A program made the translations under genes and the position numbers. Source: an uncultured Bacteroidales bacterium (lineage in GTDB: Bacteria > Bacteroidota > Bacteroidia > Bacteroidales > WCHB1-69). Taken from it: a stretch of 8,619 nucleotides of DNA. Position 1 is the stretch's first letter; each line of letters starts with the position of its first letter. Where the stretch lies: positions 1 to 8,619 of the forward strand of contig CALDIA010000053.1 in the NCBI GenBank assembly GCA_937901455.1, written 5' to 3'. Shown in pieces: positions 1 through 6,206 of the stretch. Below the pieces are notes generated by a model. That model was given only the letters and a program-made list of their open reading frames with translations. It ran no database searches and had not been told where the DNA came from.

Positions 1-1022
1 AACAGTGCAATCAGTTCGTCAAAAGAAGCAAAAACATTCACATCCTTCTCTTGGAAATAATCGCGAGCAGCACCAAACGACGCAAACACAGGAATGCCCG
101 CTATCAAATTTTCGACAATTCGGGTCAGTGCTCCTGATGTAGGCGGTTGGTTGACAATCAGCCCAGTGGTTTCTACCAACAATTCTTCAAGTTCACTATC
201 CGAAACACTACCATGATAAATAATTTGGGGATGGCTTGTTATTTTTAGTCGCTCGGTACCATAACCCGCCACGTGAATCTCAAAAGGAAGATGATCGATA
301 CGCGACAAAACACCCAACAAAGATTCCATCCCTACGCGAGTCGGACGATTACTAATTGATCCCAAAATCAAAAACCTACAGTTTTTGTCATGGCTGTACT
401 GTTCACGCTTAGCCCGAATACCCAACAAATAATGCTCGGCTTCATGGGGAGGATAATAAGGCAAATAATACGCGTTTACGCCATGCACTTGAAGCAACCA
501 TGTCTCTTCCTTGCTGATGCAAAACACCGTGTCACACATCTTCAACCTACGTATGTCTTCCAGGAGCCACGCCAACTTCGGCTTGCCGGATTGGTCATCC
601 ATCCCCTCACAACACAGCGACTCCATATTATGAGGCACGGCTATCATTTTCTTTTTGAATGCTTTTGCCAAATAAGGTAATCCATAAGCACCTGAAGTAG
701 TGTCTTCATTAAGAAATGCCACATCTTCATCGGCGTATTTTTCAAAAATTGGAATACGTAGCCCCAAATATTTTGACATGGTGATAAAGTTAGACACAGA
801 ACGTATTTCAGAAATTGAAAACTCGCGAAGCACCATCCTCAACCCTTTCCAAAACATGGTCGTTTTTTTCAAAAAGGTCTTTTCCTTGGGCAACAAAAAA
901 CTATCATTCACATAATCGATGCCAGCACGCTGAAGCAATTCCTCAATCTGGGCCGAACGCTTGGCTGCGCCATCCCCAAAAGGATTGGAAACAAATCTTG
1001 AATGTCTGATGATTTTAGCCAT
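1..1022 (-). CDS. GT4-like glycosyltransferase, 3' end cut by window edge
   Basis: This is probably a cytoplasmic GT-B glycosyltransferase that transfers a sugar from a nucleotide donor to the growing surface glycan. I translated the frame by hand: it starts at ATG 1022-1020 and stays open to base 1, giving 340 residues with the C-terminus missing. The N-terminal half has an acceptor-side layout with VPHNMESL (about 129-136), like the HN-E signature of many GT4 enzymes, followed by CDTVFCISKEE (about 163-173). The C-terminal half begins LGSISNRPT (220-228) and contains NQPPTSGALTRIVEN (291-305) and AGIPVF. These match the donor-binding stretch of GT4 enzymes, with Glu304 where the family has its conserved glutamate. 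The start directly abuts the upstream stop codon (TAAATG), so translation is probably coupled to the GT-D gene. The family is fairly sure; sugar and linkage cannot be read. A GT-B enzyme outside GT4 is the main alternative. Confidence 0.85.
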   Translation of the reverse strand, partial: MAKIIRHSRFVSNPFGDGAAKRSAQIEELLQRAGIDYVNDSFLLPKEKTFLKKTTMFWKGLRMVLREFSISEIRSVSNFITMSKYLGLRIPIFEKYADEDVAFLNEDTTSGAYGLPYLAKAFKKKMIAVPHNMESLCCEGMDDQSGKPKLAWLLEDIRRLKMCDTVFCISKEETWLLQVHGVNAYYLPYYPPHEAEHYLLGIRAKREQYSHDKNCRFLILGSISNRPTRVGMESLLGVLSRIDHLPFEIHVAGYGTERLKITSHPQIIYHGSVSDSELEELLVETTGLIVNQPPTSGALTRIVENLIAGIPVFASFGAARDYFQEKDVNVFASFDELIAL

Positions 1023-1025
1023 TTA
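1020..1025 (-). other. Abutting stop/start (TAAATG) between GT-D and GT4-like genes
   Basis: The stop codon TAA (1025-1023) is followed with no spacer by the ATG (1022-1020) of the next gene. No Shine-Dalgarno sequence is visible before it. This arrangement is typical of coupled translation, where the terminating ribosome reinitiates. Confidence 0.7.
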
Positions 1026-1967
1026 CCAATATCTACCGTTTTCCACCACATCTTTGTTTTGCGGCGTTTCTTCTTGACTTGGACGCACCCAAAACTCATT
1101 CACCAAAGTACGTTTTCTATCATTATCTCGCATAGCCAACGAATCGATGCCAAACAGATTTTGCACCGCACCGCCCAAGTGTACGGCCTTCTTCCCTATC
1201 TGCTTCACATGGGCTGCCAAAGGGAATCCGTAGGCTCCGCAGCCGATGATGGCAATATCAAAATCGCGTTTGTCGATTTCGCTTTTCATCCAATCCAAGG
1301 CTTGGAACCAGTCGTCGAACTCGTCTGGCTTGTTGCCCGCGATAGACTGCACGGCTTTCAAGGTTTGCAACTCATAATTCGGGGTCAGCCGTTTATCTGC
1401 AAACAGATGACAAAACCGTTCGGGGGAATGTTGTTTGCGTATCGTCTCCTCAAATGGATGGACGACCAGCACCTTCTTCCCTTCCAAGGCTGGAGTCCAA
1501 GGATTGTCGAAATAATAAGGCTCCAAAGCATACAACGGCACTCGCGTTGCCTGAGGCATATAAGGCATAACCAAGGATTCTTCAGGGCGCCAGCTACCCT
1601 GCATATCGACCAATGGCATACATTCCACCATTAGTCGTCCGAAACGATCGAGCATCTTCGGGGTTGCCGGGAAGAAACCCGCGTTGATGTGCATCGTCCG
1701 AATTGTGCTGGGCGCATAACCCCATGCAGGCACTTCTCCCCTGACAAACCGAAAAGCGTTTTTCAATGTCGGAGGATTCAGGTAATCGACCACCGCCTGA
1801 AGCTCTACCGATCCGAAACGGGCTATCATGCAGGGTTTGTCGGACAGCAGCATTTTATAAATCTTATCCTGGGTCTCCAACGGTTCCATAAGAGGAGTAC
1901 CATTCTGTGGGTAACAGGATTTCCCTTCTCTTTTGAAAACAACGAGGATTTTTCTCATGTTCAACAT
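1023..1967 (-). CDS. GT-D-fold glycosyltransferase-like protein
   Basis: This is a soluble protein of 314 residues with no signal peptide or membrane segment. It resembles the GT-D fold glycosyltransferases (the DUF1792-related group) often found in capsule and O-antigen loci. The N-terminal part carries MIARFGSVEL (about 47-56), which corresponds to the nucleotide/metal-site strand written RFGDGE in DUF1792 enzymes. The middle has VLVVHPFEETI (about 166-176). The C-terminal part has DIAIIGCGAYGFPLAAH (about 237-253) and then KAVHLGGAVQNLFGI, a Rossmann-like strand-loop pattern typical of the group. The frame also allows TTG at 1973 and ATG at 1958. I chose ATG 1967 because a GAGGA sequence lies 9 bases upstream. 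The start overlaps the last 7 bases of the GT2 gene. The last residue is followed by TAA and immediately by the ATG of the next gene. The sugar is unknown. The change of the DGE motif to SVE may be normal for this subfamily or may affect metal use. Confidence 0.8.
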   Translation of the reverse strand: MLNMRKILVVFKREGKSCYPQNGTPLMEPLETQDKIYKMLLSDKPCMIARFGSVELQAVVDYLNPPTLKNAFRFVRGEVPAWGYAPSTIRTMHINAGFFPATPKMLDRFGRLMVECMPLVDMQGSWRPEESLVMPYMPQATRVPLYALEPYYFDNPWTPALEGKKVLVVHPFEETIRKQHSPERFCHLFADKRLTPNYELQTLKAVQSIAGNKPDEFDDWFQALDWMKSEIDKRDFDIAIIGCGAYGFPLAAHVKQIGKKAVHLGGAVQNLFGIDSLAMRDNDRKRTLVNEFWVRPSQEETPQNKDVVENGRYW

Positions 1968-2875
1968 AGCCAACTATCCTCAGTTTTTTTATTCTGTTTC
2001 CTGGATTGCTCAATGCGCTCCTTATGTTGCCGGAGATATCGGTAGGCTGCCCAATTCTCCTTGCAAGTAGCTTTGTGGAAAGTCAACAGTTTTACCATCG
2101 CCGTCCGGCGATAATGCCTCATCATATCATCGACCTGCGTATCAGGATATAGCAGATCCGTCGCCCTTTGCAACAGCCATTTGTCAAACTTGGCCTCATA
2201 GCCTTTGGGCTGCTCCACACGGTCTTTGCAATCATGCACGACCCTAAGATGCGGTGTCAAGCCTACCTTCATCTTGTGGTATAGCACACGGCTCAAATAG
2301 TTCCAGTCCTCGCCGTAGTGCAGGAAGATGGGGTCGAAGCCGCCCACGGTTTCAAGCGTCTTGCGAGGTAAAAGCCATGCAGCCGCATTCACTTCGCCAA
2401 CGGCATAAATCTCTTCTTTCTTATCAAGCAAAAGGTCGCTTATCATCTGATGATTGATTTTCCCCGGGTAGGTCAGGAAATCAACCAAACCAAACAAGAC
2501 CTTGCTTTTTTCCTTGTCCACCTGAAGGGGAGCTACAATGCCATAATCCGAATGTCGCTCAGCAATAGCGACCAAATTTTCCAAAGTATCAGGCTCCACC
2601 CAGGCATCCTGATTGAGCAAGAAAACATAATCGCAACTCTGGTCAAGCGCATAGCGCATGGCTATGTTGTTGGCACGGCCAAAACCCAAATTCTCCTTCG
2701 ACTCAATCAGATGAATCTCTGGAAAATGTTCCTTAATGTATTCCACCGTGCCGTCGTTGGAGGCATTGTCGACCACGATGGTCTGCACGGGTATCGTCGA
2801 CTCCCGCAACGAGGTGAAGCAACGGTCGTACCAGCGCTGGCCTTTGTAGGTGACTATGATGGGGAAAACTTTCAT
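1961..2875 (-). CDS. GT2 family glycosyltransferase (rhamnosyltransferase-like)
   Basis: This is a GT-A fold, inverting GT2 enzyme of 304 residues that uses a nucleotide sugar on the cytoplasmic face. Motifs visible in order are: PIIVTYKG near the N-terminus; VVDNASNDGT (34-43), the nucleotide-binding loop; ENLGFGRANN (61-70); LLNQDAW (86-92), the DXD-equivalent metal site; EVNAAAWLLPRKTLETVGGFD (about 161-181); and HYGEDWNYLSR (187-196), whose GED holds the likely catalytic base. The NQD and GGFDP...GED pattern resembles dTDP-rhamnosyltransferases of the WbbL/RfbF type, but a substrate call from that is only inference. No membrane helices are present, and the C-terminal tail is basic (QHKERIEQSRKQNKK). 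ATG 2875 is chosen over the in-frame TTG at 2881 because the protein then begins MKVFPIIVTYK, as in the family. It starts 6 bases after the SGNH stop codon, and its own stop lies inside the start of the GT-D gene. Confidence 0.93.
   Translation of the reverse strand: MKVFPIIVTYKGQRWYDRCFTSLRESTIPVQTIVVDNASNDGTVEYIKEHFPEIHLIESKENLGFGRANNIAMRYALDQSCDYVFLLNQDAWVEPDTLENLVAIAERHSDYGIVAPLQVDKEKSKVLFGLVDFLTYPGKINHQMISDLLLDKKEEIYAVGEVNAAAWLLPRKTLETVGGFDPIFLHYGEDWNYLSRVLYHKMKVGLTPHLRVVHDCKDRVEQPKGYEAKFDKWLLQRATDLLYPDTQVDDMMRHYRRTAMVKLLTFHKATCKENWAAYRYLRQHKERIEQSRKQNKKTEDSWLC
1977..1981 (-). promoter_or_regulatory. Possible ribosome binding site deciding the GT-D gene start
   Basis: The minus strand reads GAGGA here, inside the last codons of the GT2 gene and 9 bases before ATG 1967. 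It favours that ATG over TTG 1973 (3 bases away) and ATG 1958 (18 bases away). Bacteroidota often start translation without a Shine-Dalgarno sequence, so the match could be chance. Confidence 0.35.
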
Positions 2876-2881
2876 TTTCAA

Positions 2882-3841
2882 TTATTTCTTTTCACGGAGG
2901 ATGCCTAAAGAATCGAGTTGATGGCAGAAAGCCGTCGTGAACAATTCCGCACCTTTCTTGCCGAGATGGCTTGGATTGAAATAATTTGTACTATCTTTAC
3001 TCACGGGCGAGCATGAGAAATCCAAAACAGGAATGTCGTGCCTGTAAGCAATGTCATCGAAAATCGAGTCACTTTCCGCAATATTGGTAAATCTATCTCT
3101 CAGCGGATAATAAACAGGATATTTTACGAATACAACAGTGATTCCATCATCGCACAATCGAGCCGCAAAAGTTTCCAACATGTCAGCCGCTTCTTTCGTA
3201 TAAGATGTTGTTATCATTTCTTTTTTCGGCAAAATCTTGCCTCGTTCAAAGGGACTAACATCACCCCTATAACCCTTGTACATGCCTCCATCAAAAAAGT
3301 CGCGTTTTCCGAAAAAAGCCTGAATGCCTTCTTCCATTTCATCACGATAGCCAAAATACCTGCATAGAGGTAGATACCTGTCAAATACTGAAATCTCTTT
3401 GTCCTCTTTGACCAACGAAATCAGCGATTCGTCGTGGATATAGGGGAAGAATTGCTCGCGCTCGTACTGCTTGTCGGCCGTAATGCCCAAAGTGCCAATA
3501 AAGCTGACATTCAGTGCCACCACTTTAGGCTTAGGGTTGAAACTCCTATAAGTGTTATACTGTATGATTTGATAATCCAGAAAATGGCCAACTATGGCAA
3601 GCGTATAAGAATCGATGCCCAAAATAGAATCCATTATATGCGGGTCGTATCCGTTCCATGCCTGAGAGTTACCTATCACCATTAAGTCGGGATGCATTCC
3701 CCCTCTATAGATGTCATTCCAAACCGCATATTTCCGCAAATCCGTCTTCCGTAAGCCTGATGATATCATATAATCCACCCCATACGCCAAAACGAAGGGA
3801 ATGGATAACCAAACCAAGAACCTGACAATGAACTTCTTCAT
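2882..3841 (-). CDS. SGNH-hydrolase-like membrane-anchored protein, MBOAT partner
   Basis: This 319-residue protein probably works outside the inner membrane with the MBOAT protein encoded just upstream, completing transfer of an acyl group (most likely acetyl) to the exported glycan. One hydrophobic helix (about residues 4-27) after MKK is a signal anchor, leaving a periplasmic domain. SGNH-type motifs are VIGNSQAWNGYDP (55-67), with Ser59 as candidate nucleophile, and NPSHLGKKGAELF (289-301), with His292 as candidate catalytic base. The residue three before that histidine is Asn289, where catalytic SGNH enzymes usually have Asp. The central part is poorly conserved, as in other acyltransferase partners (functional analogues are AlgX/AlgJ, DltD and PatB). 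The ATG lies 3 bases after the MBOAT stop codon, so the two are almost certainly co-translated. Whether it is an active transferase, an esterase or a structural partner cannot be decided here. Confidence 0.85.
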   Translation of the reverse strand: MKKFIVRFLVWLSIPFVLAYGVDYMISSGLRKTDLRKYAVWNDIYRGGMHPDLMVIGNSQAWNGYDPHIMDSILGIDSYTLAIVGHFLDYQIIQYNTYRSFNPKPKVVALNVSFIGTLGITADKQYEREQFFPYIHDESLISLVKEDKEISVFDRYLPLCRYFGYRDEMEEGIQAFFGKRDFFDGGMYKGYRGDVSPFERGKILPKKEMITTSYTKEAADMLETFAARLCDDGITVVFVKYPVYYPLRDRFTNIAESDSIFDDIAYRHDIPVLDFSCSPVSKDSTNYFNPSHLGKKGAELFTTAFCHQLDSLGILREKK

Positions 3842-3844
3842 GGC

Positions 3845-5287
3845 TTAAAACTGGAAATAGATAAAGCTCTCGGCATGTCCACCAAACCAAAACAAAGCGA
3901 CTAGCATCACATAATAAATGCCAAACTTCAATACATGGCTTCGGATGCCGCTCAAGTCGAAGGCATGGTCGCGACTACGTTGCAGCCACTCCACCACCAA
4001 CATCACGACAATGCTCAACACTACCGGCACATAATAATGCCGATTGTCGAGCCAAGGAATGGTAAATAGGCTCTTGCTGAACAATCTGCACAAATAATGC
4101 CAAGCCTCGCCGATATTGCTTGCCCTAAAGATAATCCATCCGACTACCGCCAAAAGGAAAGTCAGTAGCATCTGGCCTAACTCCTTCAAATTCGGCAACA
4201 GACGACCAGCGGCCACCACATCAGTATGTTTCCTGTTCTTTCCAAGCAATATCAGCGGAAGAAACAGCATAGCATGATAAGCACCCCAAACGATAAATGT
4301 CCAATTAGCCCCATGCCAAAAGCCGCTCAACAAGAAAATGACGAACGTGTTGCGCACCACCTTAGGCTTGCTCACGCGGCTACCGCCCAAAGGAATATAA
4401 ACATAGTCGCGGAACCAAGTCGTCAGCGAAATGTGCCACCTGCGCCAAAACTCGGCGATGTCGCGGCTGAAATACGGCACATTGAAGTTACGCATCAGCT
4501 TGATGCCAAACAGCTTGGCAGTCCCAATGGCAATGTCGCTATAACCCGAGAAGTCGCCATAGATTTGGAAGGTGAAGAAAATGGCCGCAAGCAAAAGCGT
4601 GCTTCCGCTTTGCTCCGTATAGGTCGAAAACACCTGGTCCACATACACTGCACAATTGTCGGCCACCACCATTTTCTTGAACAAGCCCCAAAGGATTTGG
4701 CGCATACCATCGACGGCGGTATCATAATCGAACTTTCGAGGCATAGCGAACTGGGGCAACAGATTGGTGGCACGCTCGATAGGACCGGCCACCAGTTGTG
4801 GGAAGAAGCTCACGAATGCGAAAAACTGGATGACATCCCGCGTCGGCTCCAACTTGCCGCGATATACATCGATGCTATAGCTCAGCGCCTGGAAGGTGTA
4901 GAAGCTGATGCCTACCGGCAAGATGATATTGAGCAACAGCCCATCGGTTTTGCCGCCCAGAAACACATCGGCGAAGGAGGTAACAAAAAAATCGTAATAC
5001 TTGAAAGCGCCGAGAATCAGCAGATTCAGCACAATATTTAGTGTACTAATTATTCTCGCTTTCTTTGGTTGGGATTTGTATCTATCAATAAGCAGCCCAC
5101 TACCCCAACTGCAAAATGAAGTAAATGCGATAAGAAAAAGGAATCGCCAGTCCCACCAGCCATAGAAAACATAGCTGGCCGCAACGATAAACAGGTTTTG
5201 CAGCTTCAGGTTGCGGTTGAACACAAACCAATACAGCACAAAAACCAGCGGAAGGAATATTGCAAACTCTATGGAATTGAATAACAT
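3845..5287 (-). CDS. MBOAT family membrane O-acyltransferase (AlgI/DltB/PatA-like)
   Basis: This polytopic inner-membrane protein of 480 residues is close to the usual MBOAT length. It passes an acyl group, probably acetyl, across the membrane for O-acylation of a polysaccharide. It begins MLFNSIEFAIFLPLVF, the standard start of this family, so I placed the start at ATG 5287 rather than the in-frame TTG at 5311. About ten or more hydrophobic segments are visible. Family landmarks are PVGISFYTFQALSYSIDVYR (124-143), FFPQLVAGPIERA (161-173), FWRRWHISLTTWFRDYVYIPLGG (280-302) and LLSGFWHGANWTFIVWG (319-335). His325 in the last one matches the essential MBOAT histidine, and His285 is the second conserved histidine. 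It ends ESFIYFQF, again typical. It sits 29 bases after the TOD1/MUCI70-like gene and 3 bases before its SGNH partner. The acyl donor and target sugar are not shown by the sequence. Confidence 0.97.
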   Translation of the reverse strand: MLFNSIEFAIFLPLVFVLYWFVFNRNLKLQNLFIVAASYVFYGWWDWRFLFLIAFTSFCSWGSGLLIDRYKSQPKKARIISTLNIVLNLLILGAFKYYDFFVTSFADVFLGGKTDGLLLNIILPVGISFYTFQALSYSIDVYRGKLEPTRDVIQFFAFVSFFPQLVAGPIERATNLLPQFAMPRKFDYDTAVDGMRQILWGLFKKMVVADNCAVYVDQVFSTYTEQSGSTLLLAAIFFTFQIYGDFSGYSDIAIGTAKLFGIKLMRNFNVPYFSRDIAEFWRRWHISLTTWFRDYVYIPLGGSRVSKPKVVRNTFVIFLLSGFWHGANWTFIVWGAYHAMLFLPLILLGKNRKHTDVVAAGRLLPNLKELGQMLLTFLLAVVGWIIFRASNIGEAWHYLCRLFSKSLFTIPWLDNRHYYVPVVLSIVVMLVVEWLQRSRDHAFDLSGIRSHVLKFGIYYVMLVALFWFGGHAESFIYFQF

Positions 5288-5316
5288 TTTCTCAATAAAT
5301 ATCACAAACAAATACC

Positions 5317-6168
5317 TTATCTCAGCCTATCGACGATTCTGTAGTATTGACCTACAACCTTTGCCCACAACATCGGGCAATGCCTTCCATAAATCCAATA
5401 ATAAAGATTAGAAACCTTTTCCTTATCTTCGTGATGCTTGTAATAATGGTGCATCAACCAAGCCGGCTTTTCGTTCGGAGCGAACTTGGTTGTTTCGTTA
5501 CTGTGCCTCACGAACTCAGTCCCTTCAAAATTGCGCACCGTTTTCCCCTCGGGCAAAAAATAATCACAACGCATTCCAAGCTCCTTCAATACCAAAGGAA
5601 AGGACAATTGATCTCTACGCGAATACTTTTCAATATAATTCCACCACAAAGCATCCATTTCTTTCACATCGTCACACAAATGTAGTCTATACAACAAATT
5701 GGTTTCAATTAGGCCCGCATGTTTAGGGAAATCTCGTTTGCGAAGCTCATGTCCCCATTTGAGAGCCATTTTCTCACTTTCGTAACGGAAATCAAGCACC
5801 CTAAAAAGTTCCTCATAAACACAATCCCAACTAGGGTGTTTGACACTCGCCACAGCTGTGTTCCTTTTGTACAATTCAATAAACCGATTGTAAATGCACT
5901 GATTCGTGATTGTAACATTGGCATCATGCCATAAAGAAGCCTTGTATTTGGATAATAGTTCTTCGGGATGGGTCTTTACCCAACGAGCAATCTTTGTTTT
6001 TATTTGATTACTATAGGGTATAGGCTTAATTTGCCATACGCCTACCCGCTGCTCCTTGATGTCGTTTGAAAACAGCAAATAATCAAAACGATTATCTACA
6101 ACCAATGGTTGTCTGACGACATCATAACCGCCAACAATTGCCGTATAAATCACATATAATTTGTTCAC
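5317..6168 (-). CDS. TOD1/MUCI70-type (former DUF616) glycosyltransferase-like protein
   Basis: This 283-residue cytoplasmic protein matches the glycosyltransferase-like domain formerly called DUF616, named after the plant proteins TOD1 and MUCI70. Visible landmarks are YVIYTAIVGGYD (5-16), YLLFSND (30-36), KTKIARWVKTHPEELL (57-72), SLWHDANVTI (78-87) with the DxN that stands at the metal-site position, HPSWDCVYEE (111-120), HAGLIETNLLYR (150-161) and KYSRRDQLSFPLVL (181-194). The order and spacing of these blocks make the family call strong, but the sugar is unknown. No ATG is available: an in-frame stop lies at 6181-6183 and the conserved N-terminus requires the GTG at 6168-6166. That GTG overlaps the stop of a two-codon ATG-TTG-TGA on the same strand. 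The gene is A+T-rich (one sampled 60-base line has 33% G+C), like the upstream GT56 gene and unlike the MBOAT gene after it, which suggests a separate origin. Confidence 0.88.
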   Translation of the reverse strand: MNKLYVIYTAIVGGYDVVRQPLVVDNRFDYLLFSNDIKEQRVGVWQIKPIPYSNQIKTKIARWVKTHPEELLSKYKASLWHDANVTITNQCIYNRFIELYKRNTAVASVKHPSWDCVYEELFRVLDFRYESEKMALKWGHELRKRDFPKHAGLIETNLLYRLHLCDDVKEMDALWWNYIEKYSRRDQLSFPLVLKELGMRCDYFLPEGKTVRNFEGTEFVRHSNETTKFAPNEKPAWLMHHYYKHHEDKEKVSNLYYWIYGRHCPMLWAKVVGQYYRIVDRLR

Positions 6169-6187
6169 AACATCGTTACTTTATATA

Positions 6188-6201
6188 TGTTGAATGTTGA
6201 A
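6188..6201. repeat. Perfect tandem heptamer in the gap before the TOD1/MUCI70-like gene
   Basis: TGTTGAA occurs twice head to tail on the plus strand (6188-6194 and 6195-6201). On the transcribed strand this reads TTCAACATTCAACA, just after the GT56 stop codon. The plus-strand ATGTTG at 6187-6192 and at 6194-6199 is complementary to CAACAT at 6168-6173, next to the GTG start, so a weak six-base-pair hairpin is possible. The repeat is real; a function is speculative. Confidence 0.5.
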
Positions 6202-6206
6202 AGTCG

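Noticed and set aside
1002..1634. Plus-strand open frame of 210 codons opposite the GT-D gene
   Set aside because: It is antisense to a supported gene, shows no family motif, and its low-complexity His/Gln-rich composition looks like a shadow.
2450..2908. Plus-strand open frame of 152 codons opposite the GT2 gene
   Set aside because: It covers the complement of the conserved GT2 nucleotide-binding region and has no independent signal.
4226..5041. Long plus-strand open frame of 271 codons opposite the MBOAT gene
   Set aside because: It lies wholly inside the antisense strand of a gene with excellent family motifs, its translation has no recognisable domain and is rich in His, Gln and Arg as expected from reverse-complement codons.
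5285..5311. Upstream TTG start adding eight residues to the MBOAT protein
   Set aside because: The family begins at MLFNS, and the ATG at 5287 gives exactly that. Similar TTG extensions of the GT2, GT-D and GT56 genes were rejected for the same kind of reason.
6169..6206. Possible terminator in the gap after the GT56 gene
   Set aside because: The only inverted repeat has a six-base A+T-rich stem and no following T-run, too weak for an intrinsic terminator.
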